This document shows, one piece after another, positions 11,418-22,757 of a stretch of 64,000 nt of DNA. The position numbers were made by a program, and so were the translations under genes. The stretch is from Budvicia diplopodorum (GTDB taxonomy: Bacteria > Pseudomonadota > Gammaproteobacteria > Enterobacterales > Enterobacteriaceae), in assembly GCF_009800925.1 (NCBI RefSeq), contig NZ_WOYF01000001.1, forward strand, positions 248,001 to 312,000. Direction: 5' to 3'. A model generated the notes under the pieces. The model ran no database searches. It worked only from the letters and a program-made list of their open reading frames with translations, and was not told the DNA's origin. Within the stretch, counting starts at the first letter, position 1. Every line of letters begins with the position of its first letter.

Positions 11418-12208
11418 AATTCATCCTTTACGTCTGACTCGTTTGGCTTTTGAGCCACAACATGAATGTAACGCCCAAGACTGACAAATGGCTCTTGCTG
11501 GCAGTAACGTAACTCCAGCGCCAATAATGCAGCGAAGTCTTGCTGCTGTTGCTGTTTATTCTGTGCGTAGTCATGAAATACCCGTACGCCGCTTTTACTG
11601 ATGGTTTTCATCTGCATTTCATGTAACCAGCTGTAAACTAGCTGGGGTTCCAGCGGGCGATCCGGCGATAGCGTTCGACGTTTCTTTTTCTGCATCCCAG
11701 CCTCAATATAACCAAAGTTACCTAACGTTATATTGCGAAATAGCAATGCATTATAGTTATAGAACATCAATGACAACATACCTTCGGGTCGAATACATTC
11801 AATTAACGCTTCTAATGCAGCCCGTTGATCGCCGATCCACTCAAGAACGGCGTGAAACAATACCAGATCTACCGGTTGTTCTAAATGATGTATTACATCC
11901 TGAACGGCGCAGTGTATAAATTGTATATGATGACTGACGCCTTTTTCCATGGCGGTTTGCTCAGCTCTCTTCAGCATCTCAGCAGAAATATCACAGAAAA
12001 TAACCTGATGCCCACGGGAAGCCATTTCGCAGGCCATTAGCCCATCACCACCGCCGGCATCCAACACTCGCAGCGGTCGCTCTGGCATCTGAGCCAATAA
12101 ACGATCCAAATCTTGCCACAGAACCGCCTGCCGGATTTTACCCTTAGTCGTACCATAAATATTCTGAGAGAATTTCTCAGCGATATCATCAAAATTACGA
12201 TCCTTCAT
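11414..12208 (-). CDS. cmoM: tRNA 5-carboxymethoxyuridine methyltransferase CmoM (SmtA)
   Basis: SAM-dependent class I methyltransferase that methylates cmo5U34 to mcmo5U in tRNAs for Ala, Ser, Pro and Thr. The SAM-binding glycine motif VLDAGGGDG is near residues 44-52, followed by the acidic ligand of VIFCDIS near residue 75. It has 264 residues, against 261 in E. coli. This is the first gene of the muk operon. The region upstream (12209-12404) is a divergent promoter region shared with elyC. Confidence 0.93.
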   Translation of the reverse strand: MKDRNFDDIAEKFSQNIYGTTKGKIRQAVLWQDLDRLLAQMPERPLRVLDAGGGDGLMACEMASRGHQVIFCDISAEMLKRAEQTAMEKGVSHHIQFIHCAVQDVIHHLEQPVDLVLFHAVLEWIGDQRAALEALIECIRPEGMLSLMFYNYNALLFRNITLGNFGYIEAGMQKKKRRTLSPDRPLEPQLVYSWLHEMQMKTISKSGVRVFHDYAQNKQQQQQDFAALLALELRYCQQEPFVSLGRYIHVVAQKPNESDVKDEL

Positions 12209-12404
12209 GGCGACTCACTTTCAGCAATCAATATTACAACATAGACAACGCTCAAATTTATTCCATTCAGGCCGGGCTACTCACTCACTCGTACTACCGG
12301 TAGAACTCAACCTGCTATTTTGTCATAGGCTGGTATAGAATAAATCTCATTAACGCTGGTTTAATGCTAGTTGACGTTTTTTTATACAATAAGCCGGAGG
12401 CTTA

Positions 12405-13160
12405 ATGCTATTTTACCTAAAAAAAGCTATCGGAAGTTTATTACTTCCCCTGCCATTTCTGCTTTTACTCATGGCGATAGGGCTAGTTTTACTCTGGATC
12501 ACCCGGTGGCAAAAAAGCGCCAAATGCCTGATAACCTTTAGCTGGCTGGCCCTGCTGCTGCTTAGCCTACAGCCGGTGGCTGACCGTCTATTAATGCCCA
12601 GTGAAAAACAATACCCAACCTATAGGGAAACCACGCCGGTAGACTTTATTGTCGTTCTCGGCGGTGGCTATACCTACAACGCAGAGTGGGCACCTAGCTC
12701 AAACCTGTTTCCTAATAGCCTACCCAGAGTCACTGAAGGGGTACGCCTTTATCTTCAACATCCGGGAGCTAAACTGATATTTACCGGGGCTGCGGCGCTA
12801 TCGAACCCGCAGCCTAGTGCCAAAGTTGCCGCAATGGTTGCACAAAGCCTAGGCGTTCCAGAACGGGATATTATCGTATTAGATCAAGCCAAAGATACCA
12901 TTGAAGAGGCTCAGGCCGTGGCTCAAATAGCCAGCCAGAAAAGGCTGCTACTGGTCACTTCTGCCAACCATTTACCCAGAGCAATGGCTATCTTTCAGTC
13001 TCAAGGCTTGAACCCACTTCCGGCACCGGCTAACCAAATGGCTACGCTGGGGCCGCTTAATCCATGGGAGAAAATATTCCCATCGGCATACTACCTGTCA
13101 CACAGTGAACGGGCATGGTATGAGGCGCTGGGAAGCCTATGGCTAAAGGTAAAAGAGTAA
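12405..13160 (+). CDS. elyC: Envelope biogenesis factor ElyC (DUF218)
   Basis: Inner-membrane protein of the DUF218 family. In E. coli, ElyC (YcbC) is needed for peptidoglycan assembly at low temperature and affects use of the undecaprenyl carrier lipid. Two N-terminal transmembrane helices (residues 7-33 and 39-55) precede the DUF218 domain, which starts at DFIVVLGGGYTYN and continues with KLIFTGAA and LLLVTSANHLPRAMAIF. A GGAGG ribosome-binding site sits 4 bp before the ATG. It is transcribed divergently from cmoM and converges on kdsB. The ycbJ gene found nearby in E. coli is absent. Confidence 0.92.
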   Translation: MLFYLKKAIGSLLLPLPFLLLLMAIGLVLLWITRWQKSAKCLITFSWLALLLLSLQPVADRLLMPSEKQYPTYRETTPVDFIVVLGGGYTYNAEWAPSSNLFPNSLPRVTEGVRLYLQHPGAKLIFTGAAALSNPQPSAKVAAMVAQSLGVPERDIIVLDQAKDTIEEAQAVAQIASQKRLLLVTSANHLPRAMAIFQSQGLNPLPAPANQMATLGPLNPWEKIFPSAYYLSHSERAWYEALGSLWLKVKE

Positions 13161-13183
13161 CTGATTGACCAAACCTGTTTGGT

Positions 13184-13222
13184 GGCTGATACCGCCGAAT
13201 TTACGCACCATCGGTATCAGCC
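13184..13222. terminator. Inverted repeat between elyC and kdsB
   Basis: GGCTGATACC (13184-13193) pairs exactly with 13213-13222 around a 19-nt loop, between two converging genes. It has no real T-run, so termination activity is uncertain. Confidence 0.45.
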
Positions 13223-13229
13223 TCAATAA

Positions 13230-13985
13230 TCAAAACTGATGACCCAATGCCTGCCTGACTCGAGCGAGATCCTCATCCGTATCAACGCCAACGGATGGAA
13301 TAGCTTTAGCAACGTCAACGTGAATCTTTTCGCCGTACCACAGCACGCGCAGTTGCTCCAGCATTTCAATTTGTTCTAGCTTACTCGGGGCCCATTCGAT
13401 GTAGCGGCGGATAAACCCGGCACGGTAAGCATAAATGCCGATATGGCGCAGATAAAAATCACCAATTTCATCACAAGAAACGGCAAAGCGGTTGCGTTCC
13501 CAGGGAATAGTCGCCCGGGAAAAGTAAAGTGCGTAACCGTTACGATCGATAACAACTTTAACCGCATTCGGATTAAATGCTTCTTCGACAGAGGTCAGAG
13601 GCACAGCAAGCGTTGCCATTCCGGCTTCGGCTCCGGCCAAGTTATTAGCCACTTGGCTAATAATCACCGGAGGAATCAGAGGCTCATCGCCCTGCACGTT
13701 GACAATAATTTGGTCGTCAGAAAATTTATAGTGTTCGATAACTTCAGCTAAGCGTTCTGTTCCGGAGTTATGATCGGGGCTGGTCAAACACACTTCACCA
13801 CCGGCCCGCTCAACGGCAGCTTTAACGTCAAGATGATCGGTCGCGACAATAACTCGAGAGGCTCCGGACTGTATTGCCCGTTCCATAACGTGAACAACCA
13901 TTGGCTTACCGGCAATATCCGCTAACGGTTTACCCGGTAAACGCGTTGATGCAAAGCGCGCCGGAATAATGGCAACAAAACTCAT
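13230..13985 (-). CDS. kdsB: 3-deoxy-manno-octulosonate cytidylyltransferase KdsB
   Basis: Cytosolic CMP-Kdo synthetase that activates Kdo with CTP for attachment to lipid A. It begins [21 protein letters not shown], the nucleotide-binding signature of the sugar cytidylyltransferases. Later blocks include [12 protein letters not shown] and [13 protein letters not shown]. The length (251) is close to the 248 of E. coli. The start overlaps the ycaR stop (ATGA), so the small upstream gene and kdsB are translationally coupled. Genes for lipid A (msbA, lpxK) lie just upstream, making this an envelope LPS cluster. Confidence 0.97.
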   Translation of the reverse strand: MSFVAIIPARFASTRLPGKPLADIAGKPMVVHVMERAIQSGASRVIVATDHLDVKAAVERAGGEVCLTSPDHNSGTERLAEVIEHYKFSDDQIIVNVQGDEPLIPPVIISQVANNLAGAEAGMATLAVPLTSVEEAFNPNAVKVVIDRNGYALYFSRATIPWERNRFAVSCDEIGDFYLRHIGIYAYRAGFIRRYIEWAPSKLEQIEMLEQLRVLWYGEKIHVDVAKAIPSVGVDTDEDLARVRQALGHQF

Positions 13986-14164
13986 ATCGATTTCTCATCT
14001 AAAGTTAGCTTACGCGCTTCTGTTTCGAGCAATACTGGAATGCCGTCACGAATAGAAAAAGCCAGAGCATCCGCTTTGCAAACTAACTCTTGTTTTTCTT
14101 TATCAAAAGAGAGTTTTCCGTTACAAACTGGGCAAGCAATAATTTCCAGCAGACGATGATCCAT
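13982..14164 (-). CDS. ycaR: Trm112-like UPF0434 protein YcaR
   Basis: A 60-residue protein of the UPF0434/Trm112 family. [20 protein letters not shown] carries the CPVC knuckle, but only this one cysteine pair plus a later single cysteine ([20 protein letters not shown]) is visible, as in E. coli YcaR. Trm112 relatives activate methyltransferases. The function of YcaR itself is not established. It precedes and overlaps kdsB. The ycaQ gene that follows lpxK in E. coli is missing, leaving about 160 bp (14165-14325) in which I see no gene. Confidence 0.92.
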   Translation of the reverse strand: MDHRLLEIIACPVCNGKLSFDKEKQELVCKADALAFSIRDGIPVLLETEARKLTLDEKSI

Positions 14165-14325
14165 ATTCGACCTCTATTTATGCAACCGATGATTCAGTTT
14201 ATGGGCGGCAAGAATAACATATCCCACATTAAGATTTAATGATAAACGCATGCTAGTGCGCTTTATCGCGCTCAAGCACGGGAAAAATGGTATGGAAAGT
14301 GAACCAAACGAAAACAAAGAAGGAC

Positions 14326-15312
14326 TTACCCGTATTGACTAATTTTGGCCATAATCAGATTGAGTAAGGCTGCAGCATCGGATGACGGTAACTCGGCATT
14401 GACCGGCAAATACCACCAGTTTTTCTGAGCGAAATCGCGACATTTAACCGCGTCCTTTTCGGTCATCAGCAATGTTTGTTCCGGGCTCACTAAAGAGGAA
14501 AGTAACCGTTGGTGATAGGGCTGGTGATCGGCGAAAGCGTGTTTCTGTTGAATCTGAATATCAAGGTCTTGTAGCGTTTTGAAGAAACGAGGTGGATGAC
14601 CAATCCCGGCCATAGCAACCACATTGGGCAACGCTAACGCGGGTTTCTGTTCCCCGGTGATTAAGTTGATCGCGTCCCCGGGTTTAAGCACCATCGGGAT
14701 CTCATTCTGTTCAGCTTTACCACCGTTGGTGATTACCGCATTGACTGAGGCTATACGACCAATGCGTTCACGCATTGGGCCTGCGGGTAGCCACCAGCCA
14801 TTGCCGAAACGACGATTCCCATCGACAACAACCAGCTCAATATCGCGCTGTAATGCGTAATGCTGTAGCCCGTCATCAGTAACAATCACGTCTAAATCAT
14901 GCTGGTTTAATAGTGCTTTAACGGCGCAAGTGCGATCGGGAGCCACGGCTACCGGTGCTCCAGTACGTTGAAAGATCAGTACCGGCTCATCACCGGCAAT
15001 TTGCGTGGTGGTGTTTTTATCCAAAACCAGCGGATAGCTGGCTGACTTGCCGCCATAGCCTCGGGAAACAACGCCGACGCGAATGCCCTTCTGTTGCAGA
15101 TTTTCGATAAGCCAAATCACTACCGGCGTTTTACCGTTGCCACCGGCGGTCAGATTACCCACCACCACAATGGGTAACGGAGCCCGCCATGAACGAAAAA
15201 ATCCGGTACGGTAACCAAGCCGTCTGATACCGCTAATCAGACCATACAGCCATGAAAGCGGTAGCAGTAAAAGATAAAGCTTGGACTCACCGGACCAGAT
15301 TCGCTCAATCAT
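14326..15312 (-). CDS. lpxK: Tetraacyldisaccharide 4'-kinase LpxK
   Basis: Membrane-associated kinase that phosphorylates the 4' position of the lipid A disaccharide precursor. The P-loop is [15 protein letters not shown] near residues 50-64, and the family blocks [15 protein letters not shown] and [10 protein letters not shown] follow. An N-terminal hydrophobic segment (residues 12-28) fits the membrane anchor. The 328-residue length equals that of E. coli LpxK. The start overlaps the msbA stop by 4 bp (ATGA), giving the classical msbA-lpxK coupling: MsbA flips the core-lipid A made by the Lpx pathway. Confidence 0.97.
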   Translation of the reverse strand: MIERIWSGESKLYLLLLPLSWLYGLISGIRRLGYRTGFFRSWRAPLPIVVVGNLTAGGNGKTPVVIWLIENLQQKGIRVGVVSRGYGGKSASYPLVLDKNTTTQIAGDEPVLIFQRTGAPVAVAPDRTCAVKALLNQHDLDVIVTDDGLQHYALQRDIELVVVDGNRRFGNGWWLPAGPMRERIGRIASVNAVITNGGKAEQNEIPMVLKPGDAINLITGEQKPALALPNVVAMAGIGHPPRFFKTLQDLDIQIQQKHAFADHQPYHQRLLSSLVSPEQTLLMTEKDAVKCRDFAQKNWWYLPVNAELPSSDAAALLNLIMAKISQYG

Positions 15313-17069
15313 TGGCTGAACTGCATTTTATGCAATTGAGCATATGCGCCGTTATTGCCGATCAGAGTCTCGTGATTACCCCGTTCAACAATACAGCCAT
15401 CTTCAATCACCAGAATTTCATTGGCTTTCTCAATCGTTGATAAACGGTGAGCAATAACCAGCGATGTACGGTTTTTTTGCAGCTCATCTAGCGCAGACTG
15501 AATTGCGCGTTCTGATTCAGTATCTAACGCTGACGTTGCTTCATCCAAAATTAAGATCGGACTATCGCGCAATAAAGCCCGGGCGATGGCAATACGCTGG
15601 CGCTGCCCGCCGGACAGCAATACGCCATTTTCACCAATCACCGTATCGAGCCCGTTCTCCATTTTATTGATAAAGTCCATGGCGTAAGCCATTGTTGCGG
15701 CTTTTTCAATATCTTCACGAGAGTACTTATCAGTACGGGCATAGGCAATATTATTAGCAATCGTGTCATTAAACAGATGAACGCTTTGGGAAACAACGGC
15801 CACCTGATTACGTAGTGAAGATAGGGTAAATTCACGGATTTCATGACCATCAATCAGAATTTCCCCCTCTTGAATGTCATAAAAACGCGTCAGTAAATTA
15901 GCGATGGTTGACTTCCCTGAACCAGAGCGACCAACTAGCGCAACGGTTTTTCCTTCTGGAATACTCAGGTTGATATTGCGTAACGCAGGGATATCTTTAG
16001 TTGGATAGGTAAAAGTCACATTGCGTAATTCTACGTCGCCTTTAACCCGCTCAACCTCTAACGTGCCGGTATCTTTCTCCGGTTCCAGATCTAGAATGGA
16101 AAACAGCGTCTGACATGCTGCCATACCGCGTTGGAACTGGGCATTTACGTTAGTTAATGACTTCAACGGTTTCATCAGCGCAACCATGGAGGAAAACACC
16201 ACGGTGATCGTTCCCGGCGTTAGGGTATTCATAATGCTTGGAAACTGTGCGGCGAATAGAACAAAGGCTAATGCTGTTGATGCAATTAACTGAATTATCG
16301 GGTCTGAAATGGCCGATGCAGCGACCATTTTCATGCCCTGCTGACGCATCTTATTACTGACTTTGTTAAACCGAGTTGTTTCAACTTCCTGCCCGCCAAA
16401 AATCAGCACTTCTTTATGGCCTTTAAGCATTTGCTCTGCGCTGGCCGTCACCTGCCCCATGGTATTTTGCATATTCTTACTGATAATACGAAAACGCTTA
16501 GAGACATAGCGAATAACAAAGGAGACTACGGGAGCCAGTACAATCAAAATAAGAGACAGCTGCCAGCTGTAATAGAACATCATAGAAAACAGGGCAACGA
16601 TGTAGGCCCCTTCTCTAACAACGGTGATCAATGCGCCGGAAGAAGATGAAGCAACCTGTTCTGAATCATAGGTGATCCGAGAAAGCAGCGTTCCAGTAGA
16701 CTGTTGGTCAAAGAAGGAGACCGGCATATTCATCATATGGCCGAAGAGGCGCCGACGAACGGTCATCACTACCTTGCCTGAAACCCATGAAAGACAATAG
16801 GTTGAGGTATAGCTGGTTACGCCACGCATAACCATCAGACCAAGCACCACCAACGGCATCCAGACTAATACATTGCTCCCTACTTTACCGAAATCATCCA
16901 GCAAGGGTTTTAGTAAAGAGATCATCAGAGCGTCTGTGCCAGCATTTAAAATTAAAGCAATAGCTGAAACAATCAGCCCAAGTCTGAAGGGACGAATCAT
17001 CGGCCACAGTCGGCGAAATGTCTGCCACGTGGAAAGATCTTTATCGTTCAACATTCTATCATTCGACAT
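15309..17069 (-). CDS. msbA: Lipid A ABC transporter MsbA
   Basis: Homodimeric ABC exporter in the inner membrane that flips core-lipid A (and phospholipid) to the periplasmic leaflet. The six-helix transmembrane domain covers roughly residues 20-320. In the nucleotide-binding domain, Walker A is GRSGSGKST near residue 378, the signature is [15 protein letters not shown], Walker B is [12 protein letters not shown], and the switch histidine lies in LVIAHRLST. The length (586) fits the family (582 in E. coli). It follows comEC with a 35-bp gap and overlaps lpxK. Confidence 0.98.
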   Translation of the reverse strand: MSNDRMLNDKDLSTWQTFRRLWPMIRPFRLGLIVSAIALILNAGTDALMISLLKPLLDDFGKVGSNVLVWMPLVVLGLMVMRGVTSYTSTYCLSWVSGKVVMTVRRRLFGHMMNMPVSFFDQQSTGTLLSRITYDSEQVASSSSGALITVVREGAYIVALFSMMFYYSWQLSLILIVLAPVVSFVIRYVSKRFRIISKNMQNTMGQVTASAEQMLKGHKEVLIFGGQEVETTRFNKVSNKMRQQGMKMVAASAISDPIIQLIASTALAFVLFAAQFPSIMNTLTPGTITVVFSSMVALMKPLKSLTNVNAQFQRGMAACQTLFSILDLEPEKDTGTLEVERVKGDVELRNVTFTYPTKDIPALRNINLSIPEGKTVALVGRSGSGKSTIANLLTRFYDIQEGEILIDGHEIREFTLSSLRNQVAVVSQSVHLFNDTIANNIAYARTDKYSREDIEKAATMAYAMDFINKMENGLDTVIGENGVLLSGGQRQRIAIARALLRDSPILILDEATSALDTESERAIQSALDELQKNRTSLVIAHRLSTIEKANEILVIEDGCIVERGNHETLIGNNGAYAQLHKMQFSQ

Positions 17070-17104
17070 TCAATTACCAACATTGTGTGAAATAGCGCGT
17101 TATT

Positions 17105-19396
17105 CTACTCATTATGCCGCAAAGAACCAAACCGCTGATGGTACCAACGGGGCATTAATTGTTCTCTGAAACCCAAAACATCGTAATAATCCTTATAAAA
17201 CAGTACGCTAACCTGGCCAGATTTTGCGGTAGAATGCCATTTTATTTTAGCATTGTTATAGCGTTGCCTTACTTTCAATGACGGTAAGCCCCATTGATTA
17301 AAGCGTGACACCGAGGTAAGCGTTACCGCAGGGTTAACCGCCCGTATAAATGACGCCGTAGACGATGTATTACTACCATGATGTGGCGTTTGTAATATAT
17401 CACTGGCTAAAAGCGCACTTTGGCTTTCAACCAATTTAAGCTCTTGCGCGCGTTCTAAGTCACCGGTAAGCAAAACGCTATGTTGCCCATCGCTAATTCT
17501 AATGACACAAGAATCAGCATTGAATGCGTGCTCCCGCCGTTCCAATGGCCAGATCGCCGTGAAATTTAGACCTTGCCACTGCCAGCTATCGCCTTGCTGG
17601 CAGCTGAGCCCTTTGCGCAAAGACGAACTTCTTAGCCATATTTTGGGGTAGGCTGCCAGAATATCGTCTAATCCGCCAGCATGATCCTGATGGTCGTGAC
17701 TAAGAATCACCCCTTCCAGCGTTATCCCCTGCCAGCGCAAGAAGGGGAGTATTTCCCGCTGGGCCATCGAACTCCCCGGCCAGCTATTACCGGTATCGTA
17801 GAGAATAGCCTGATTCCCGCGCCTGATAACAATGGCCAGACCGTGGCCAATATCTAACATATCAATACGCCATAGCTCAGGAGCCCGGTTCCATGCGGGA
17901 AAAATGACAACAACCAATAAAACCCATGGAGTAAACCGGGTTGATTGCCATAACGACATGCGCCAATAAATAATTATCAGCCAGCCTAAGAAACTTAAGC
18001 CAATGACATGATACGTCATCACTACCCAGCCATTTTGTAACCTCTCTAGCAAAGATAAAACAAACAGCAGAGATTGATCGGCTACCCTCCAAAAAGGCGA
18101 TGCTACGTGCGGAAACCAGCAGAATATTAACCCAAGTAAAATAGCCGGTACGGTAATAAGGGAGACCAGAGGAACAGCGATCAAATTGCTCACTATTGCC
18201 GTCCAGCTCAGACCGTGAAAAATAATGGTCTGCATGGGAATCAGTAAAATCATCATCGCTAACTGTAGGTAAACCCACTGGATGATTATCCACCGACGGC
18301 CAAGCATTGCTCCCGGCAACGGTACCCATTGAAACCAAAAGATCAATGCCGCTACGGCACAGCAGGATAACCACAGGCTATCTGACAGAATCATCATCGG
18401 ATCAAATAGTAATAGCATGGCAATAATCCGTAGCCAGATTTGCCATGTTGTCCAGTTAGCCCCCTGCCATCGAAGGATCATCCATAACGTTAAAGCCATA
18501 AAGGCCCTGACCGCCGGAGGGTTTGCGCCGGATAACCAAACATATAGCGCAGCAGTTCCCCAGCTAATAACCTGAGGAAATACTAATCCTATATAGCGTG
18601 TAGCAAAAAGAAACTGGACACCTCTGGCAATTAACCACCCAACCAGCGCAGCCAATGAAATGTGCAAACCGGATATAGCCATCAGATGGGCCGTTCCCGT
18701 TTGCAGCAATAGCTGACTTCTTTCAGGTACCATTTTCCCGCGCTCACCAAAAGCCAGAGCAAATATAATATCCTGAGATTTTAACCGCAGCGTTGATTTA
18801 TAGACCTGCGTAATCACCCGTTGCCTAAGGCTAACCGAGGGGCTCAATAGCTCAGCCTGATTGACATAGCCAATAATCAATTGATGGTTAGCCATTGCTC
18901 GCCGCTGTTTATCATAGCTACCGACATTCAGCTGGCTATGCACTGGCCTGAACAACACCCTAAGCCGCCACTGCTGCCCTGCCAGCATTTCCGGCGCGCT
19001 CACTTTAGTGGAAGAATTAAAATAAAGCGGAATAATGATGGTTTCCAGATAGGATAAATCTACGCCATCCACCTGTGAGATGCGAAATACAACTTTAGGA
19101 GAACGTTCACTACCCATACCGGCAGAAATTACCGTGCCACTAACCGTCGCCTTTTTATCTGAATAATAGTCAACCTGCTGGTACAGCCTTTCTGCATAGC
19201 TCACTCCCCATAAGAAACTCACTAACATAAGCGCAATTAGCCTGCCGGGATAGCGGCCCGAAATAGCGGCGAACACCGCAGCGCCAGCGATAATAATCCA
19301 TAGCATTGCTGAGGGTAACGATGAAATAAATAGCAAAGGCAGCATACCGGCAATAATCGCAGCGGCAATATGATCGAAAGAAATAGCTGAATGCAA
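17105..19396 (-). CDS. comEC: ComEC/Rec2-family DNA uptake channel (YcaI)
   Basis: Inner-membrane protein of the ComEC/Rec2 family, which in competent bacteria carries single-stranded DNA across the inner membrane. The 763-residue product has an N-terminal DUF4131 region, a central polytopic Competence domain (GTAHLMAISGLHISLAALVG near residues 230-250) and a C-terminal metallo-beta-lactamase-like domain with LSHDHQDHAGG and TPHHGSNTSS metal motifs. All appear intact. It lies just upstream of msbA-lpxK, as ycaI does in E. coli. Whether this host is competent cannot be judged here. No other com genes are in the window. Confidence 0.94.
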   Translation of the reverse strand: MHSAISFDHIAAAIIAGMLPLLFISSLPSAMLWIIIAGAAVFAAISGRYPGRLIALMLVSFLWGVSYAERLYQQVDYYSDKKATVSGTVISAGMGSERSPKVVFRISQVDGVDLSYLETIIIPLYFNSSTKVSAPEMLAGQQWRLRVLFRPVHSQLNVGSYDKQRRAMANHQLIIGYVNQAELLSPSVSLRQRVITQVYKSTLRLKSQDIIFALAFGERGKMVPERSQLLLQTGTAHLMAISGLHISLAALVGWLIARGVQFLFATRYIGLVFPQVISWGTAALYVWLSGANPPAVRAFMALTLWMILRWQGANWTTWQIWLRIIAMLLLFDPMMILSDSLWLSCCAVAALIFWFQWVPLPGAMLGRRWIIIQWVYLQLAMMILLIPMQTIIFHGLSWTAIVSNLIAVPLVSLITVPAILLGLIFCWFPHVASPFWRVADQSLLFVLSLLERLQNGWVVMTYHVIGLSFLGWLIIIYWRMSLWQSTRFTPWVLLVVVIFPAWNRAPELWRIDMLDIGHGLAIVIRRGNQAILYDTGNSWPGSSMAQREILPFLRWQGITLEGVILSHDHQDHAGGLDDILAAYPKIWLRSSSLRKGLSCQQGDSWQWQGLNFTAIWPLERREHAFNADSCVIRISDGQHSVLLTGDLERAQELKLVESQSALLASDILQTPHHGSNTSSTASFIRAVNPAVTLTSVSRFNQWGLPSLKVRQRYNNAKIKWHSTAKSGQVSVLFYKDYYDVLGFREQLMPRWYHQRFGSLRHNE

Positions 19397-19590
19397 AATA
19401 GCGTTCCTGAAACCGGTTAATCACATTAGTCGTTATTCAGGAGATATCTTTTACAAACCAGAGGAATAAGGCCAACGGCAATGGTAATAATTATCTACCG
19501 CTCGACGCTTTAACTATTTGCAGTATCAGGATTGCATAAGTTTCTTAGAGATACTTCGCAAACCATAACGTTAGGATAGGGAAATTATAG

Positions 19591-19628
19591 ATATAAAAAA
19601 TCCGGATGCGGATACCGCCCCGGATTTT
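19591..19628 (-). terminator. Rho-independent terminator of ihfB
   Basis: A 9-bp stem (19597-19605 with 19620-19628) encloses a further 4-bp inner stem (GCGG/CCGC). It is followed leftward by a T-run, about 50 bp past the ihfB stop codon. Confidence 0.85.
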
Positions 19629-19680
19629 ACATTATCTGAAAAGGTTTTAACCTTTTGGCTAGCAAGCTTTAATTTACAAA

Positions 19681-19965
19681 TTAACCGTAAATATTCGCAC
19701 GATCGCGTAATTCTTTACCCGGTTTAAAATGCGGAACATATTTGCTTTCTAGTTCCACTTTTTCGCCCGTTTTAGGATTACGTCCTACGCGTGGGGCACG
19801 GTAGTGAAGAGAAAAACTGCCAAACCCACGAATTTCAATGCGTTCGCCACCGGCTAAAGTAATAGCCATATGTTCCAGCATCTCTTTCACTGCATCTTCA
19901 ACTGCTTTAGTTGGTAAATGAGTGTGTCTACTTGCGAGTCTTTCTATAAGTTCAGACTTGGTCAT
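19681..19965 (-). CDS. ihfB: Integration host factor beta subunit
   Basis: DNA-bending nucleoid protein that pairs with IhfA and acts in recombination, replication initiation and transcription. The product is 94 residues when started at the second of two adjacent ATG codons ([16 protein letters not shown]). The GGAGG site sits 4 bp from that codon but only 1 bp from the first, which favours the inner start. The beta-arm sequence [22 protein letters not shown] with the intercalating proline is conserved. It lies downstream of rpsA, the usual cmk-rpsA-ihfB order. Confidence 0.98.
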   Translation of the reverse strand: MTKSELIERLASRHTHLPTKAVEDAVKEMLEHMAITLAGGERIEIRGFGSFSLHYRAPRVGRNPKTGEKVELESKYVPHFKPGKELRDRANIYG

Positions 19966-19998
19966 CATTCCTCCAAGCTTATCAGCTCAACTACCGAA

Positions 19999-20019
19999 GG
20001 GGCAGCCATTGGCCGCCCC
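19999..20019 (-). terminator. GC-rich stem-loop between rpsA and ihfB
   Basis: A 9-bp stem (19999-20007 with 20011-20019, one wobble) has a 3-nt loop immediately after the rpsA stop codon. There is no U-run, so it probably acts as an attenuator or 3' stabiliser that lowers ihfB readthrough, not as a full terminator. Confidence 0.5.
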
Positions 20020-20025
20020 CCGCCA

Positions 20026-21711
20026 TTATTCGCCTTTAGCTGCTTTAAATGCTTCAGCCATAGCGTTAGAGAATCCACCTTCTTCCTGCTTAGGAGCGCT
20101 AGTGTTGTTCACAGTAGCAACGGCTTCTTTCTCATCAGCTTCATCTTTAGCACGTACAGACAGGCTGATTATACGGTTTTTGCGATCTACGCCGGTGTAT
20201 TTAGCTTCAACTTCGTCGCCAACTTTCAGGACTAAGGTTGCATCTTCAATACGGTCACGGGTTGCTTCAGAAGCACGCAGATAGCCTTCAACGCCACCCG
20301 CTAATTCAACTGTAGCACCTTTTGCGTCAACTGCTGTGACTTTACCAGTAACAATTGCACCTTTCTTATTGATAGCAAGGTAGTTGTTAAATGGATCTTC
20401 AGCCAGTTGCTTAACGCCTAAGGAGATACGCTCACGTTCTGCATCAACTTGCAGTACAACTGCAGCGATTTCGTCACCTTTCTTGTAATCGCGAACGGCT
20501 TCTTCACCAACCACGTTCCAAGAGATGTCAGATAAGTGAACCAGACCATCAATTCCGCCGTCTAGGCCGATGAAGATACCGAAGTCAGTAATTGACTTGA
20601 TCTTACCTTCAACGCGCTCGCCCTTATTATGGGTTTCTGCGAATTGCTGCCATGGATTCATCTTGCACTGCTTCAGGCCTAAGGAGATACGACGACGTTC
20701 TTCGTCGATATCAAGAACCATAACTTCCACAACGTCACCAACGTTAACAACTTTGGATGGGTGGATGTTCTTGTTGGTCCAGTCCATTTCTGAAACGTGT
20801 ACCAGACCTTCAACGCCTTCTTCGATTTCAACGAAGCAACCGTAGTCAGTCAGATTAGTCACACGACCAGTCAGTTTAGTACTTTCTGGATAACGCTTAG
20901 CAATAGCAACCCATGGATCTTCACCCAACTGCTTCAGACCCAGTGAAACACGGGTACGATCGCGGTCGAATTTAAGAACTTTAACCAGGATTTCATCGCC
21001 AACGTTAACGATTTCGCTAGGATGCTTAACGCGCTTCCAAGCCATATCAGTGATATGTAACAGGCCGTCAACACCACCCAGATCAACGAATGCACCGTAG
21101 TCAGTAAGGTTCTTAACGATACCTTTAACTTCCATGCCTTCTTGCAGGTTTTCTAGCAGTTGATCGCGCTCTGCACTGTTTTCTGATTCGATTACAGCAC
21201 GGCGAGAAACAACGACGTTGTTACGTTTTTGGTCAAGTTTGATAACCTTGAACTCAAGCTCTTTGCCTTCTAAATGCAGCGTGTCACGAACAGGACGCAC
21301 ATCAACCAGTGAACCTGGTAAGAATGCACGAATGCCGTTAAGCTCAACGGTAAATCCACCTTTGACCTTGCCATTGATAATACCAATAACAGTTGCAGCT
21401 TCTTCTGAAGCTTTTTCCAGCGTGATCCAAGCTTCATGACGCTTAGCTTTTTCACGGGATAGAAGGGTTTCACCAAAGCCATCTTCGATAGCGTCTAGTG
21501 CTACATCAACTTCATCACCAACCTGGATTTCCAGTTCGCCCTGAGCGTTTTTAAACTGTTCTACTGGGATTGCAGATTCTGATTTCAGACCTGCGTCGAC
21601 CAGAACAACGTCTTTATCAATAGCGACAACAACGCCGCGTACGATGGAACCCGGACGGGTTTCAATTGTTTTCAGGGATTCTTCAAAGAGTTGAGCAAAA
21701 GATTCAGTCAT
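20026..21711 (-). CDS. rpsA: 30S ribosomal protein S1
   Basis: Ribosomal protein S1, which binds mRNA upstream of the start codon and helps unfold structured leaders. The start [21 protein letters not shown] matches E. coli and gives 561 residues (557 in E. coli). A longer open frame upstream (to 21831) has no similarity and covers the leader. Six S1 repeats are visible through blocks such as [26 protein letters not shown], which recur with variations, the last two being more diverged. The approximately 140-bp leader between cmk and rpsA is where the E. coli gene carries its promoters and autoregulatory site. Confidence 0.98.
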   Translation of the reverse strand: MTESFAQLFEESLKTIETRPGSIVRGVVVAIDKDVVLVDAGLKSESAIPVEQFKNAQGELEIQVGDEVDVALDAIEDGFGETLLSREKAKRHEAWITLEKASEEAATVIGIINGKVKGGFTVELNGIRAFLPGSLVDVRPVRDTLHLEGKELEFKVIKLDQKRNNVVVSRRAVIESENSAERDQLLENLQEGMEVKGIVKNLTDYGAFVDLGGVDGLLHITDMAWKRVKHPSEIVNVGDEILVKVLKFDRDRTRVSLGLKQLGEDPWVAIAKRYPESTKLTGRVTNLTDYGCFVEIEEGVEGLVHVSEMDWTNKNIHPSKVVNVGDVVEVMVLDIDEERRRISLGLKQCKMNPWQQFAETHNKGERVEGKIKSITDFGIFIGLDGGIDGLVHLSDISWNVVGEEAVRDYKKGDEIAAVVLQVDAERERISLGVKQLAEDPFNNYLAINKKGAIVTGKVTAVDAKGATVELAGGVEGYLRASEATRDRIEDATLVLKVGDEVEAKYTGVDRKNRIISLSVRAKDEADEKEAVATVNNTSAPKQEEGGFSNAMAEAFKAAKGE

Positions 21712-21849
21712 GTTGTTAATCTTCAGGATTCTTAAGTTTAACGTCCATCTAACATCTAGTCCGATGGGGTTGTTATAAATGCCCTGCTTACATCCTTGCA
21801 GCAGAGTGACGCACAAAAGTTCGGAGCCCACATGGGCAGCGAACAGTAA

Positions 21850-22527
21850 TTATTTTAGCACATTTCGAGCATAAACTAACGCGCGTTCGATGACTTCGTC
21901 TATCGACATATGGGTTGAATCCAGTATCAACGCATCACTTGCAGGCACTAAAGGCGCTACAGCCCGATTACGGTCCCGATAATCTCGTTCTTGTATTTCG
22001 GAAAAAAGACGTTCGAATTTAACACAAAGGCCATTTTTCTGCAACTGCAGCATGCGCCTTTGGGCCCTTTCTTCCGCGCTGGCATCCAAAAAAATTTTAA
22101 CCGGCGCATCGGGGAAAACAATAGTTCCCATATCGCGGCCGTCAGCGATCAGACCGGGGAACTCTCGAAAAGCCCGCTGCCGGCGTAATAACGCTTCTCT
22201 AACGCGTGGAAGCGCCGCCGCCTGTGAGGCAGTATTTCCTACCGTTTCATTACGGATCTGACTAGTAACCACTTCACCTTCTAAAATGACCTGTAGCTCA
22301 CGTTCTTGCGTAACAAACTGCACGTCCAGATGAACGGCTAAAAGAACCAGCGCCTCTTCAGAGGTAATATCGACATGGTGATGTAATGCCGCCAGCGCAA
22401 GAACGCGATAAATAGCGCCGGAATCAAGCAAGTGCCAGCCAAGATTTTCGGCTAATGCCTGACAAAGCGTCCCTTTACCTGCACCACTAGGGCCGTCAAC
22501 CGTTATTACCGGGGCAACTGCCGCCAT
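21850..22527 (-). CDS. cmk: Cytidylate kinase
   Basis: Phosphorylates CMP and dCMP to the diphosphates with ATP, recycling nucleotides from mRNA turnover and lipid synthesis. The P-loop is [17 protein letters not shown] near residues 9-25, and the CMP-binding block [33 protein letters not shown] is intact. The 225-residue length fits (227 in E. coli). It lies directly upstream of rpsA. The ycaL gene that separates aroA and cmk in E. coli is absent. The 230-bp gap (22528-22757) contains only a hairpin. Confidence 0.97.
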   Translation of the reverse strand: MAAVAPVITVDGPSGAGKGTLCQALAENLGWHLLDSGAIYRVLALAALHHHVDITSEEALVLLAVHLDVQFVTQERELQVILEGEVVTSQIRNETVGNTASQAAALPRVREALLRRQRAFREFPGLIADGRDMGTIVFPDAPVKIFLDASAEERAQRRMLQLQKNGLCVKFERLFSEIQERDYRDRNRAVAPLVPASDALILDSTHMSIDEVIERALVYARNVLK

Positions 22528-22708
22528 ATCTATCTCCTTAAGCGAGAGAAACTCTTACTGTCTTCGCGTATAAAAATTTCAGCTGATTATACCCATCATC
22601 AACGCTAACTGACAGGAATGTATTGAATTGGCTTAATGAAGAAACTCAGCAAAATTGGCGTATCAAGAATAAATGCGGGCAAAACGAGCGGTTTGGTAAT
22701 CAAACAAA

Positions 22709-22741
22709 GCGTTACAATGGCCGAATCAACCGCTGTAACGC
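22709..22741 (-). terminator. Candidate terminator downstream of aroA
   Basis: GCGTTACA (22709-22716) pairs exactly with 22734-22741 around a 17-nt loop, 17 bp past the aroA stop codon. A T-rich stretch follows on the leftward strand. Confidence 0.55.
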
Positions 22742-22757
22742 AGTATAGTTCAAGCTA

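Noticed and set aside
21712-21831. N-terminal extension of rpsA
   Set aside because: The extra 40 codons are unlike any S1 protein and cover the gene's leader, whereas [13 protein letters not shown] is the known start.
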